A DNA stretch of 13,663 nucleotides from Eggerthella sp. CAG:298 (GCA_000435675.1 FR895147.1:104209-117871); one strand, 5' to 3'. Positions 1 to 8,103 are shown, numbered from the stretch's first letter. Made by a program: numbers and translations. The notes: a model not told the origin generated them from the letters alone.

Positions 1-253
1 CGCTTTGTCCAGCCGCCACGAGCGCCTGCGAGCGGATCGACTCTTGGAACACGTCGTCCTTGTTCATCTCGATACCGCCCGTATCGATGAGCGTGAATTC
101 GCGCCCGTTCCAATCAGCCTCGTGATAGGAACGATCGCGCGTTACGCCACGCATCTCATGGACGATGGCTTCATTGTTCTCTGCAATACGATTAACCAGC
201 GTTGATTTGCCCACATTGGGGCGGCCAACGATGGCGACGATGGGCAAGGCCAT
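1..253 (-). CDS. der: Ribosome-assembly GTPase Der (EngA), N-terminal part only
   Basis: Der is a double-GTPase that helps mature the 50S ribosomal subunit in the cytoplasm. The reverse strand from the ATG at 253 reads MALPIVAIVGRPNVGKSTLV, with the G1 P-loop GRPNVGKST at residues 10-18. A G2-like GVTRDR follows, then the G3 DTGG. This is the first of the two GTPase domains expected in a protein of about 440 residues. Only about 84 codons are present and the 3' part lies beyond the left edge. The start is supported by AAGGA seven bases upstream. The gene begins 13 bases after the ispH stop, so it is probably the last visible gene of the tyrA-aroA-cmk-plsC-ispH-der run. Identity is clear from the P-loop context. 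Family knowledge supplies the role. Confidence 0.96.
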   Translation of the reverse strand, partial: MALPIVAIVGRPNVGKSTLVNRIAENNEAIVHEMRGVTRDRSYHEADWNGREFTLIDTGGIEMNKDDVFQESIRSQALVAAGQS

Positions 254-266
254 AGGATAGTCCTTA

Positions 267-1115
267 CTAATCGAGCGTCTCCAGATAGGAAACGACTTCT
301 TCGATCTGGTTTTCAGGGGTCGATGCCCCCGCACTGATGCCGACCGTGGTCTTATGAGCGAACCACGCAGGATCGATCTCTTGTGCGCTCTCTATATGAT
401 AAACCGCATCGCAGCACCCAGCGCACATTTCATATAAACGGGTGGTGTTCGACGAGTTCCTGCCACCGATCACGAGCATCACATCGACCGAACGAGCAAG
501 AGCGCGCGCAGCATCCTGACGCTGGATGGTAGCGAAGCAGATGGTGTCCTTCACCACCGGCTCGATACCTCGTGCCTGGAGCGCGTCTACGATCTCGGCG
601 AGCTTTTGGTGGGATTGCGTGGTTTGCACGACGATGCCGACCGGTTCGTTCAGATCCTCTGGGATATCCTCAACCGCGCCGACCACCATGCACTGATCGC
701 CCTCGCGACGCGCATGCGCCAAGATTCCCTCGACTTCTGGATGCCCTTCTTCGCCCACCACGAGCACATGATAGCCTTCGGCAGCAAGCTTCGCTGCTGC
801 GCGTTGTGCGCGCATCACGTGAGGACAGGTAGCATCGATGATCTCGTTTCCGCGGGCAGCAAGCGCATCGAGCACTTCGGGAACGACCCCATGCGAACGG
901 ATGACCACCGCCTGCTCCGTGCAGTCTTCGACCGCATCAGCCACGCGAATGCCACGCGCTGCAAGATCGCTCACTACCTGCGGATTATGGATGAGCGGAC
1001 CGAGCGTGCAGACCGTCTTGTCCGCATTCGCCGTCTCGAGCGTCAAGTCAAGAGCGCGCTGAACGCCATAGCAAGCGCCTGCATATTCGGCGCGCGAAAC
1101 CTTGAGCCTGCCCAT
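267..1115 (-). CDS. ispH: 4-hydroxy-3-methylbut-2-enyl diphosphate reductase (IspH)
   Basis: IspH catalyses the last step of the MEP pathway, reducing HMBPP to IPP and DMAPP with a [4Fe-4S] cluster. The 282-residue protein has the three expected cluster cysteines: C15 in AGACYGV, C97 in DATCPHV and C193 in DTICFAT. Substrate-pocket motifs are also visible: HNPQVV (H42), RSHG (H75), GHPEVEG with H125 and the proton-relay glutamate E127, TTQS at 165-168, and GGRNSSNT at 217-224. The C-terminal ISAGASTPE is typical. The ATG is preceded by AGGAGA at good spacing and overlaps the plsC stop by one base (TGATG), which suggests coupled translation. It lacks the ribosomal protein S1 fusion seen in some clostridial IspH proteins. 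Identification is very firm. Confidence 0.97.
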   Translation of the reverse strand: MGRLKVSRAEYAGACYGVQRALDLTLETANADKTVCTLGPLIHNPQVVSDLAARGIRVADAVEDCTEQAVVIRSHGVVPEVLDALAARGNEIIDATCPHVMRAQRAAAKLAAEGYHVLVVGEEGHPEVEGILAHARREGDQCMVVGAVEDIPEDLNEPVGIVVQTTQSHQKLAEIVDALQARGIEPVVKDTICFATIQRQDAARALARSVDVMLVIGGRNSSNTTRLYEMCAGCCDAVYHIESAQEIDPAWFAHKTTVGISAGASTPENQIEEVVSYLETLD

Positions 1116-1951
1116 CAGTTCTCCTGGGGTTTCGGCTCGTAATCGGGAAGTGCTGCAACATCAACACGCGGGATCTCGCGTTCGGCGAACACCGCCGTAT
1201 AATCCTTGCTCTCAGGGAAGAGCTCGACCATGTTCACTTCCGAGGGCGCGATATCGTGGCTGAGCGCGATAGCTTCGCGCAATACATACCAGGTGGCAGC
1301 TTCAAGACGCTCCTCTTTCGGAAGGAAGTCGAACGAAGAGAGCGCGATGGGCTCGCCATAGATCGCGGTGAGCTTCGGGAAGCGCACGTGCTCCCCTTTC
1401 CGCTTGATGCGATCGACGTTCTTGAGTCCGAGCGGTACGAGCGGGGCTCTGCCGAGCTTCGCGATGAGCGCAGCACCACCATGGATGGCAGGGGTCTTGT
1501 TCCCCTTACCACGACGCGTGCCTTCAGGGAAGATACCGACAAGCTCCCCGTTCTTCAGGAAGCGTGCCGCACGTTTGACCGTTGACATATCGGCAGTATC
1601 GCGCTTGACCGGGAACGCTCCCACACGAGCGAAGAAGAAGCCCAAGAAACCGCCCGCTACCTCAAAGAGGCTCTCACGCGCGATCAAACGCGTCCAACGC
1701 TTAGGCCATGAAGCCAGGAACATCATGACCACGTCGATGTAGGAATTGTGCGGAGAGAGCACGACCGCACCGGTCTTCTTGCCGGTGAATTGCAGGATGA
1801 TATCGCGATTCTTCACCGAGAAACGGAAGACGATCTTCATGAGCACGAGCACGATGCCAGCAACGATATTGCCGACAATGCGATTCATCTGGTTCGACTT
1901 GTCGTTGCCATCGGCCGACATGTCCCAAAGCTGTTCGCGAGATTTGATCAC
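1115..1951 (-). CDS. plsC: 1-acyl-sn-glycerol-3-phosphate acyltransferase (PlsC family)
   Basis: PlsC-family enzymes acylate lysophosphatidic acid to phosphatidic acid at the inner face of the membrane. The 278-residue protein has a hydrophobic segment at about 25-45 that would anchor it. The catalytic HX4D box is HNSYID (H68, D73). The glycerol-phosphate binding box is FPEGTRRGKG at 141-150, and PLVPLGL follows near 170. The start taken is GTG at 1951, which has TAGGA seven bases upstream overlapping the cmk stop. In-frame ATGs at residues 11 and 22 lack a convincing Shine-Dalgarno site. It lies 9 bases after cmk and shares one base with ispH. The exact acyl acceptor cannot be read from sequence. 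The extended C-terminal tail (about 215-278) is not recognised. Confidence 0.92.
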   Translation of the reverse strand: MIKSREQLWDMSADGNDKSNQMNRIVGNIVAGIVLVLMKIVFRFSVKNRDIILQFTGKKTGAVVLSPHNSYIDVVMMFLASWPKRWTRLIARESLFEVAGGFLGFFFARVGAFPVKRDTADMSTVKRAARFLKNGELVGIFPEGTRRGKGNKTPAIHGGAALIAKLGRAPLVPLGLKNVDRIKRKGEHVRFPKLTAIYGEPIALSSFDFLPKEERLEAATWYVLREAIALSHDIAPSEVNMVELFPESKDYTAVFAEREIPRVDVAALPDYEPKPQEN

Positions 1952-1960
1952 GCTGCCATC

Positions 1961-2635
1961 CTATTCCTGCGCGCGCTGGGCTAGCGCGCAGATCTGGTCG
2001 ATGATCTCTTCGATATAGCAATTCGTCGAATCGATATGCAGCGCATCCTCTGCAGGCTTGAGCGGAGAGACTGAACGGCTTGAATCGACCTCATCGCGCC
2101 TGATGATATCGGCAAGCACCTCTTCGTAATCGATCGACCCCAGGTCGCGATCGACATTTTGGCGCACACGCCTATGCGCACGCTCTTCAGCAGATGCCGT
2201 CAAGAATACCTTGCACGCCGCATCGGGGAAGACCGTGGTGCCGATATCGCGCCCTTCGACCACGTAGTTGCCGCTCGCGCCGATGCGTTGCTGTTGTGCA
2301 ACGAGCGCTTCACGTACCGAAGGCGTGGCAGAAACAGGCGAGACCGCCTTGTCGATCTTAGCCGTGCGGATAACGGAGGTCACATCCGCGCCATCGATGA
2401 ACACGCGACGTGGAATGGGATCGTTGCCCTCGTGCTCGAAAGCGATCTCGCACATGCGAGCCAGCTCCCCGAGCGCCGCCGCATCCGCCAGATCGATTCC
2501 CTCTTCGAGCGCTTTCCACGCGATCGCGCGGTACATCGCACCCGTATCCAAGCACGAAAAACCGAGCTTACGCGCTACCGCTTTGGCAACCGTTGATTTA
2601 CCGGCGCCTGAAGGTCCATCAATAGCAACGATCAT
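1961..2635 (-). CDS. cmk: Cytidylate kinase (Cmk)
   Basis: Cmk phosphorylates CMP and dCMP to the diphosphates, using ATP in the cytoplasm. The 224-residue length is normal. The P-loop GPSGAGKST is at 7-15, followed by the nucleotide-binding LDTGAMYRA at 29-37. VVEGRDIGTTVFPDA occupies 125-139. The lid and CMP-binding segment RRDEVDSSRSVSPLKPAEDA runs from about 179. The ATG overlaps the aroA stop in an ATGA junction, and AAAGG lies eight bases upstream inside the aroA end. An aroA-cmk pairing is common in bacteria, and the cmk-plsC-ispH-der order resembles the cmk-plsC-rpsA-ispH-der clusters of some Gram-positive bacteria, here without rpsA. Confidence 0.97.
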   Translation of the reverse strand: MIVAIDGPSGAGKSTVAKAVARKLGFSCLDTGAMYRAIAWKALEEGIDLADAAALGELARMCEIAFEHEGNDPIPRRVFIDGADVTSVIRTAKIDKAVSPVSATPSVREALVAQQQRIGASGNYVVEGRDIGTTVFPDAACKVFLTASAEERAHRRVRQNVDRDLGSIDYEEVLADIIRRDEVDSSRSVSPLKPAEDALHIDSTNCYIEEIIDQICALAQRAQE

Positions 2636-3957
2636 TGAGCAAGCCTTTCAAAACTTTCGAGGAACTGCGGGAAGCTCACCTTCACCGAATCGAAATCGAC
2701 GATATTCACGGGCGTATTGCCGCATAGTCCTACGAGTGACCACGTCATAGCAAGACGGTGATCCTTGCGCGAGTCGAAGGTGAGTCCTTGCGGAACGACA
2801 AGATTCGGCTGGCCGTCGATGAACAGGTCATCGTTCTCGCACCAAGCATCGACGCCCAAGAGCCCCAACCCTTCGATGATGGCATCGAGGCGGTTGGATT
2901 CTTTCTTCGTGAGCTCGCTCACCTGGCGGAATACCGTTCTTCCGTGCGCATGCGCAGCTACCAGAGCGAGCACCGGGATCTCATCGATCACGCTCGCGAT
3001 ATGCTGCTTGGGAATCTCGCAGCCAGTCAACCTGGGGGTATAGGCAGCTTCGATGATGCCATACGCTTCCCTGCCCTCTTGCCCCATGTGGCGCACTTCG
3101 ATGGAAGCACCCATGCGCTCGAGCGTACGGACGAAACCGATACGGCCGGCATTGAGGCTCACATTCTCTACCTGGATCGAGCTGCCTCGCTTCAAGAGCG
3201 CCGCGCAGATAAGGAACGCTGCAGAGGACGGATCTCCCGGCACATCGATCTCTGAGGCTTTGAGCGTGGCTGGACCTTGGACCATAGCGCTGCGATAGGC
3301 GCTCGTTGCATCCACGCCGAATTCAGGGAGCATGAGTTCCGTATGGTTACGTGAGAGCGCAGGTTCGTTCACGCGCGTTTCACCCTCGGCACCCAAGCCT
3401 GCCAGCAGGACCGCGGTCTTCAACTGAGCAGATGCCATAGGCGCATCGTAGGTGATGGCCTTCAGGTTCGGATTGCCGATCTCGGTGATGGGAAGGTTCT
3501 CCTGTGCTTCAGGCTCGAAATGCACACCCATCTTCATGAGCGGCGCGATGACACGACGCATCGGGCGCTTCTTGAGCGATTCATCGCCCGTGATCTCGAC
3601 CTTGATGGGCCAAGGCGCGACAACGCCCATGAGCAGGCGTGCCGTGGTGCCGGAATTGCCGCAATCGAGCGGATGATCGGGCTGCTTGGGGCCTTCGGCG
3701 CCCCAGCCGGTGATGCCACCAGAGAGCGATCCGTCCACCCCGACCTCAAGGTTCACCTTGGCACCGAGCGCGGTAACCACATCGATCGACGAACGCACAT
3801 CGGCCGAATCGAGCACGCCGGTCAGACGTGACGTTCCCTCAGCCATAGCTGAGAACAGGACCGCACGGTGCGAGATCGATTTATCCCCCGGAACCGTAGC
3901 TGCACCATCGAGCGGCGCCTTGAGCGGCTCGATGCGCATGATATTTTCTGCATCCAT
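2632..3957 (-). CDS. aroA: 3-phosphoshikimate 1-carboxyvinyltransferase (EPSP synthase)
   Basis: AroA joins PEP to shikimate-3-phosphate, the sixth step of the shikimate pathway. The 441-residue protein shows PGDKSISHR at 23-31, GNSGTTARL at 100-108, RPMRRVIAPL at 131-140, SAQLK at 176-180, SRNHTE at 202-207, DEIP at 325-328, KKESNRL at 351-357 and DHR at 399-401. These cover both halves of the inside-out barrel. SAQLK and RxHxE resemble forms often grouped as class II, but the PEP-loop glycine (G103) is retained, so I make no claim about inhibitor sensitivity. The ATG at 3957 is chosen over the internal ATG at codon 7 because AAGGAG sits eight bases before it, within the last codons of tyrA. 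It lies 5 bases after tyrA and overlaps cmk by 4. Confidence 0.97.
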   Translation of the reverse strand: MDAENIMRIEPLKAPLDGAATVPGDKSISHRAVLFSAMAEGTSRLTGVLDSADVRSSIDVVTALGAKVNLEVGVDGSLSGGITGWGAEGPKQPDHPLDCGNSGTTARLLMGVVAPWPIKVEITGDESLKKRPMRRVIAPLMKMGVHFEPEAQENLPITEIGNPNLKAITYDAPMASAQLKTAVLLAGLGAEGETRVNEPALSRNHTELMLPEFGVDATSAYRSAMVQGPATLKASEIDVPGDPSSAAFLICAALLKRGSSIQVENVSLNAGRIGFVRTLERMGASIEVRHMGQEGREAYGIIEAAYTPRLTGCEIPKQHIASVIDEIPVLALVAAHAHGRTVFRQVSELTKKESNRLDAIIEGLGLLGVDAWCENDDLFIDGQPNLVVPQGLTFDSRKDHRLAMTWSLVGLCGNTPVNIVDFDSVKVSFPQFLESFERLAQ

Positions 3958-3962
3958 CTCTG

Positions 3963-5093
3963 TTACTCCTTAGAACTCAAAGGATGGAAGGAAATAGTGA
4001 ACCCTGCCTTGATGAGCTGGGTCGATAGTTTCCCGATATCCCCTTCATCGGTCAAAATCAAAACGAGGACAGCACTTGATGACGTGATGTGATCGATCTC
4101 GATAGATTGTATATTGCAGCCGACCTGGCTTGCGATCGTAGTGACCTCTGCCACCACGCCCGTGCGATTCGTGAGCGGAATGCGCACCTCGAGCAGATCT
4201 TCGGTCGCAGGGATCCATTTTGCAGGAAGCGCCTTGCGTGCGTTGGCCGCACGGTCGAGCAGCGCCGTGAACTCGGCGCGATCCGCGCCCGCGAGCGCTT
4301 TGGCGTACTGCGAAAGGATCCCCTGCATCTCTTCGAGGCCCCGGGTGATGGCTTCAGGGTTCTCGAAGGCGATTCCCGTCCAGAGCGCAGGAGAACCAGC
4401 CGCGATGCGCGTTGAATCCTTGAACCCACCGGCGGCAAGACGGAAGAGCGCTTCCTGGTCTCCCGCATGGCGCACCGCGAGCTCAACCAGAGATGAAGCA
4501 ACGAAATGCGGCACATGACTGATGATCGCCACTGCCTCATCATGCCCTTCACGCGTAAGGCTGACCACGCGCGCGCCGAGCGCCGTGAGCACCTCGTGAA
4601 GCGCCGCGAAGGCATCGGGCGAAGTATGTTCATCAGGGCACAAGACCCAGTGGGCGTTCTCGAAGAGATTATCGCGCGAGCCCGTGACGCCGCTCTTCTC
4701 CGAGCCAGCCATAGGGTGCCCGGGAATGAAATGATCGAGATGAGGCAAGATAGCTTGGGCTTCTTCAACGATCTGCGCTTTCGTGGAACAAGTATCGGTG
4801 ATGATGCCCTGATAATCGCAATCAGCGAGCATACGGAAATACTCCGGCACCGATCCGACCGGCGTTGCGATGACCACCAGATCGCACGTATTGAGCGCTT
4901 CAGGAAGTTCAGGGGCGTTCGGACTAAAACCTTGCGTGATCCAGCCGCGGTCGAGCAATTCATCGATCGCTTCTTGCGAGACATCCACACCAAGGATCGG
5001 GGCATCGGGATACGCCTTGCGATAAGCGCCAGCGAACGACGCTCCGATCAAACCAAGACCTATCACTGCGATGGATTCAATTTGCCGATCCAT
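3963..5093 (-). CDS. tyrA: Prephenate dehydrogenase with C-terminal ACT domain
   Basis: TyrA oxidatively decarboxylates prephenate to 4-hydroxyphenylpyruvate for tyrosine synthesis, using NAD(P). Counting from the ATG at 5093 (376 residues), the Rossmann motif GLGLIG is at 12-17 with an acidic residue following the second strand (GVDVS). TDTCSTK is at 99-105, GHPMAGSE at 125-132 with the family's catalytic histidine H126, SHVPH at 192-196, and FKDSTRIA at 224-231. An ACT domain at about 299-372 (LEVRIPLTNRTGVVAEV) suggests allosteric control by an amino acid, likely tyrosine. An in-frame TTG at 5105 is possible, but AAGGAG would then be only two bases away. The ATG keeps a normal distance from the Rossmann motif and has GAGAG five bases upstream. 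It is translationally close to aroA. Confidence 0.94.
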   Translation of the reverse strand: MDRQIESIAVIGLGLIGASFAGAYRKAYPDAPILGVDVSQEAIDELLDRGWITQGFSPNAPELPEALNTCDLVVIATPVGSVPEYFRMLADCDYQGIITDTCSTKAQIVEEAQAILPHLDHFIPGHPMAGSEKSGVTGSRDNLFENAHWVLCPDEHTSPDAFAALHEVLTALGARVVSLTREGHDEAVAIISHVPHFVASSLVELAVRHAGDQEALFRLAAGGFKDSTRIAAGSPALWTGIAFENPEAITRGLEEMQGILSQYAKALAGADRAEFTALLDRAANARKALPAKWIPATEDLLEVRIPLTNRTGVVAEVTTIASQVGCNIQSIEIDHITSSSAVLVLILTDEGDIGKLSTQLIKAGFTISFHPLSSKE

Positions 5094-5126
5094 GGATGCT
5101 CTCAACTCTCCTTGCCTAAACGGATG

Positions 5127-5149
5127 AAAAAATGCGAAGGTTTCCTTCG
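5127..5149 (-). terminator. Short intrinsic terminator or attenuator between rluB and tyrA
   Basis: Directly after the rluB TAA, the minus strand forms a 6-bp hairpin, CGAAGG-AAA-CCTTCG (plus positions 35-40 and 44-49 of the 5100s). It is followed by CA and then six T residues (5127-5132). The stem is short and two bases separate it from the T tract, so termination may be partial. Only about 33 bases lie between the T tract and the tyrA ATG, too few for a separate promoter downstream of it. Confidence 0.6.
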
Positions 5150-5896
5150 TTATTTCATTCTATCACGGGAAAGACCCGATGCAGCGAGGAGCGCGCGGTG
5201 TTCCTCTTCACTGAGGAGGCGCCACGTGCCTGCTTCAAGATCTGAGAGCGAAAGAGGGCCGAGCGCGATGCGCTCCAGCTTGCGAACAGGATGCCCAACG
5301 GCTTCACCCATACGGCGGATCTGGCGGTTGCGCCCCTCGTAGATCGTGATCTCAAGAAGCGTATGCTTCGGCTGGCGCTCGAGCAGTTTCACCTCTGCTG
5401 GCTGCGTCGGCCCGTCTTCGAGCACCACCCCGCTGCGCAGTGCTTCAAGCGCGCGATTGCCGACTTGCCCGCTCACCAGAGCGCGGTAGGTCTTCGGTAC
5501 ATGATGGCGCGGATGGATGAGCGCGTTTCCCAGCTCCCCATCGTTAGTGAAGAGCAGAAGCCCGGTGGTGTCCTTATCGAGTCGACCGACCGGGAACAAC
5601 CCCGCGAAACGTTTCGTTGGCACCAGCTCCGAAACGCAACGTCCACCATGTGCATCGGACATAGCGCTCAAATATCCTGCTGGCTTGTTGAGCATGAGCA
5701 CCATGTGTTCTTCGGGAAGCACAACGTGCGCACCATCGAGCACCACCACATCGCAGGATGGATCGACCTTCGTACCCATCTCGCGCACCACTTCCCCGTT
5801 CACGCTCACCCGCCCAGAAGCGATGAGCTCCTCCGAAGCACGTCTGCTCGCAACGCCCGCGCGCGCGAGGAATTTCTGGAGGCGAACAGGTTCCAC
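5150..5896 (-). CDS. rluB: 23S rRNA pseudouridine synthase, RluB/RsuA family
   Basis: RluB-type enzymes isomerise a specific uridine of rRNA to pseudouridine. The 248-residue protein begins with an S4 RNA-binding domain (about 3-50, LQKFLARAGVASRRASEELI). The catalytic domain follows, with GRLDKDTTGLLL at 104-115 containing the nucleophile D107, then HPRHHVPKTY and the C-terminal EGRNRQIRRM at 187-196. The start is GTG at 5896, with GAGG seven bases upstream in the scpB end. It follows scpB by 12 bases, the common scpA-scpB-rluB arrangement of Gram-positive bacteria. The RluB name reflects that context and general family resemblance. RsuA or RluE specificity cannot be excluded from sequence alone. 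A hairpin terminator follows the stop. Confidence 0.9.
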   Translation of the reverse strand: MEPVRLQKFLARAGVASRRASEELIASGRVSVNGEVVREMGTKVDPSCDVVVLDGAHVVLPEEHMVLMLNKPAGYLSAMSDAHGGRCVSELVPTKRFAGLFPVGRLDKDTTGLLLFTNDGELGNALIHPRHHVPKTYRALVSGQVGNRALEALRSGVVLEDGPTQPAEVKLLERQPKHTLLEITIYEGRNRQIRRMGEAVGHPVRKLERIALGPLSLSDLEAGTWRLLSEEEHRALLAASGLSRDRMK

Positions 5897-5908
5897 GGAG
5901 CAGCCTCG

Positions 5909-6613
5909 CTACTCTTCGTCGAAGCTGATCGATTCGAGATCGACCTTCTCGACCGCACCGAGCGCGCCCGTAAGCGCTTCGAGCATCTCCTGGTCGTTCT
6001 CTTCTTCCACCTCGTAGCTGAACGCCTGCTCCTTCACGAAACCAAGACGCTCTGAAATGAGATTGCGCGTGGCTTCATCGGGCGCGAACGATTCAAGATC
6101 AGGAAGCTCTGCGATCGATCTCAAGCCGAAGCGCTCCAAGAACATCTTCGTGGTGCCATAGAGCGTGGCGTTCGACGGCGCTTCGGTAACGCCCGCTTCG
6201 CGCAGATAGCCCTTCTCGAGCAATGAGTTGAGCGAACTGTCCGAGCTCACGCCGCGGATAGAAGAGACATCATTACGCGTGACCGGCTGACAGTAGGCAA
6301 CGATCGCGAGCGTCTCGAGCGCTGCCTGCGAAAGCTTGCGTTTATCCCAAGAAACGACGTACTGCTCGAGCAATTCGTGGTAGCGCGGATGCGTGACAAG
6401 CTGCCAGCCTCCTGCGCGCTCGTTGAGCTGGATGCCGCGATCCTGCTGTTGGTAGGTCTCTTGCAGCTCTTTGAGCGCAACCGTAATGCGGTCGACATCT
6501 TCCTCGAGAAACGCTGAGAGCGCATCGGCGTCGATCGGGTCGCTCGTAACGAACAGCATCGCCTCGAGCGCCGATTTCAGGTCGTGGTCGTCTCTCATCT
6601 CAAAAGCATCCAT
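5909..6613 (-). CDS. scpB: Segregation and condensation protein B
   Basis: ScpB dimers bind the ScpA kleisin and, with SMC, form the bacterial condensin that organises and segregates the chromosome. The 234-residue protein has two winged-helix domains. The first contains LKSALEAMLFVTSDPI near 12-27. The second holds the conserved block KRKLSQAALETLAIVAY at 91-107, then CQPVTRNDVSSIRGV, LLEKGYL and LYGTTKMFLERFGL at 151-164. The acidic C-terminal tail (about 195-234) is typical of ScpB. The ATG has AAGGAA seven bases upstream, overlapping the scpA stop, and the gap to scpA is 11 bases. Smc itself is not in the window. Confidence 0.95.
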   Translation of the reverse strand: MDAFEMRDDHDLKSALEAMLFVTSDPIDADALSAFLEEDVDRITVALKELQETYQQQDRGIQLNERAGGWQLVTHPRYHELLEQYVVSWDKRKLSQAALETLAIVAYCQPVTRNDVSSIRGVSSDSSLNSLLEKGYLREAGVTEAPSNATLYGTTKMFLERFGLRSIAELPDLESFAPDEATRNLISERLGFVKEQAFSYEVEEENDQEMLEALTGALGAVEKVDLESISFDEE

Positions 6614-6624
6614 AGTGCGCTTCC

Positions 6625-7392
6625 TTATTCTTCGTCCTGGCTTTGCGCCGGGCGTTCATTATCGATATAACTGATGGCGATGTCGCCAAAGAGCGCGTCT
6701 TGGCGCAGCGAGATCTTCGCTTGCTTGAACAGCTCGAGGATCGCCAGGAACGTGACCACGATCACGTGCGAATCGGTGTCCTTCTCGATAAAATCGGAGA
6801 ACTTGACCACGCGCTGGTGGCGCAGCGCATCGTGGATACGATCGATCTGCACCTCAACCGGGATCGCGCGCTTGGCGATATGCTCAGATTCCAGCAAAAA
6901 GATATCCTGGCGGCTGAAGACCTGCGCACACAGCGCTCCCAGCTTATCGAGCGAAACACCCTTCAGGTAGTCAGGCATCAAGCGAAAGAGCGATCGGTCA
7001 GGACCGAACGGACGCTCATGCATGCGCGTTTCCGTCTCGAAACGCACCGCAAGTGCTGCCGTGGCATTCTTGAACTTCTTGTAGTTGATCAAGCGCTCAA
7101 CGAGGATTCGCCGCAGGTCGGAAGGCTCGTACTCCTCGTATTCCTCCCCTTCTTCGGGCATCTCTTGCGGCAACAAGCTCGCAGCTTTTATCTCGAGCAA
7201 GGTGGAAGCCACCACGATGAAGTCGCTCGCGATCTCCAAGTCGAGTGCTTGCATGCGCCTGATCTCGGCCAAGTATTGATCGGTGATATCCGAGAGCGAG
7301 ACCTGCCCAATATCCACGCGCTGACGATGCACAAGGTGCAACAGCAGATCAAAGGGACCTTCGAAGCTCTCTATTTTGACCTTATACGACAC
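6625..7392 (-). CDS. scpA: Segregation and condensation protein A (kleisin)
   Basis: ScpA is the kleisin that bridges the SMC heads and recruits ScpB. The 255-residue protein opens with the hallmark FEGPFDLLLHLVHRQRVDI at 10-28. It then has ITDQYLAEI and the helical ASDFIVVASTLLEIKAASLL at 55-74, followed by an acidic linker (EEGEEYEEYEP) and a C-terminal winged-helix segment. The GTG start at 7392 is supported by AAGGA at about seven bases and by the fixed distance from the N terminus to FEGPFDLL in the family. It sits 28 bases after the membrane protease gene and 11 before scpB. Pairing with scpB confirms the call. Confidence 0.96.
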   Translation of the reverse strand: MSYKVKIESFEGPFDLLLHLVHRQRVDIGQVSLSDITDQYLAEIRRMQALDLEIASDFIVVASTLLEIKAASLLPQEMPEEGEEYEEYEPSDLRRILVERLINYKKFKNATAALAVRFETETRMHERPFGPDRSLFRLMPDYLKGVSLDKLGALCAQVFSRQDIFLLESEHIAKRAIPVEVQIDRIHDALRHQRVVKFSDFIEKDTDSHVIVVTFLAILELFKQAKISLRQDALFGDIAISYIDNERPAQSQDEE

Positions 7393-7420
7393 TGATGCGA
7401 TCCTTCGTTTCCCGGGCCCA

Positions 7421-8089
7421 TCACGCGCCCAGTATCAAGAGCGAGCCAAGCGCCCCTGCGGTGACATTCAAGTATTCACTGATGATATTGAAATGAAGGA
7501 GGTAGGGCAAGACGAACAGCACGATCAAGAAGATAGGGAACGCATACTGCTGAACCTTGTAATAGGTAGGCAGGTACTTCACCGGCAAGAAGAATGCGAT
7601 GATCGAAGAGCCATCGAGTGGCGGGATGGGCAGCAGATTGAAGAACATCAGATAGAGGTTCACCATGATGAAGATCGGCAGGAACCACCAGTAGAAATAG
7701 AAGAAGAATTCCTGATGCGTAGTGAGAGCTTGCGCGTGCAAGGCGAACATGAGCGCTGAGCCGATGAGCGCCAGCACAAGATTCGCTGCCGGACCCGCAA
7801 GACCGACCACCACATCGCCCACACGCTTGTCCTTGAAGTTGTTCGGGTTATAGGGCACCGGCTTTGCATAACCGAACACCGGCGCATGCATGAATGCCAA
7901 CAGAAGCGGCAGGATGATCGTGCCGAACGGATCGATGTGCTTGAGCGGATTGAGCGTGAGGCGGCCGCTTTGCTTAGCAGTATTGTCTCCGAGCTTGTAA
8001 GCGGCGAACCCATGCATGAATTCATGGCAGACGATGGCAGGGATGAACGCCAGAATGCTGCAAACGATATAAACTACCTGATAATCCAT
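7421..8089 (-). CDS. Site-2-protease-type (M50) membrane zinc metalloprotease
   Basis: This is a small multi-pass membrane protease of the M50 family, the group that includes site-2 proteases and SpoIVFB-like enzymes. Counting from the ATG at 8089 (222 residues), the zinc site HEFMH is at 22-26 (H22, E23, H26) inside the first membrane helix. NPLKHIDPFG follows at 47-56 and GPAANL at 99-104. The third ligand is D159 in NLLPIPPLDG (151-160). About six hydrophobic segments are visible and no PDZ domain. A GTG two codons upstream (8095) is in frame, but GAGG lies five bases before the ATG, so the ATG is preferred. Homologues often sit upstream of scpA-scpB in Gram-positive bacteria. The substrate is unknown and cannot be inferred here. 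Confidence 0.93.
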   Translation of the reverse strand: MDYQVVYIVCSILAFIPAIVCHEFMHGFAAYKLGDNTAKQSGRLTLNPLKHIDPFGTIILPLLLAFMHAPVFGYAKPVPYNPNNFKDKRVGDVVVGLAGPAANLVLALIGSALMFALHAQALTTHQEFFFYFYWWFLPIFIMVNLYLMFFNLLPIPPLDGSSIIAFFLPVKYLPTYYKVQQYAFPIFLIVLFVLPYLLHFNIISEYLNVTAGALGSLLILGA

Positions 8090-8103
8090 TACCACCTCTG
8101 CTT

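Noticed and set aside
4058..5005. Minus-strand open frame of 315 codons in a second frame of tyrA
   Set aside because: Its composition is dominated by R and S and it is nested in tyrA, whose frame carries all dehydrogenase and ACT motifs.
5005..5105. Upstream TTG (5105) as the tyrA start
   Set aside because: The AAGGAG would be only two bases from the TTG, and the Rossmann motif would be unusually far from the N terminus. The ATG at 5093 is better placed.
5094..5149. T-box or amino-acid riboswitch ahead of tyrA
   Set aside because: The gap is only 56 bases, far too short for a T-box leader, and no T-box sequence or specifier stem was seen. Only the small hairpin is present.
6643..7395. Plus-strand open frame of 250 codons opposite scpA
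   Set aside because: It mirrors scpA almost exactly, which is a clear kleisin. The antisense translation shows no family motif.
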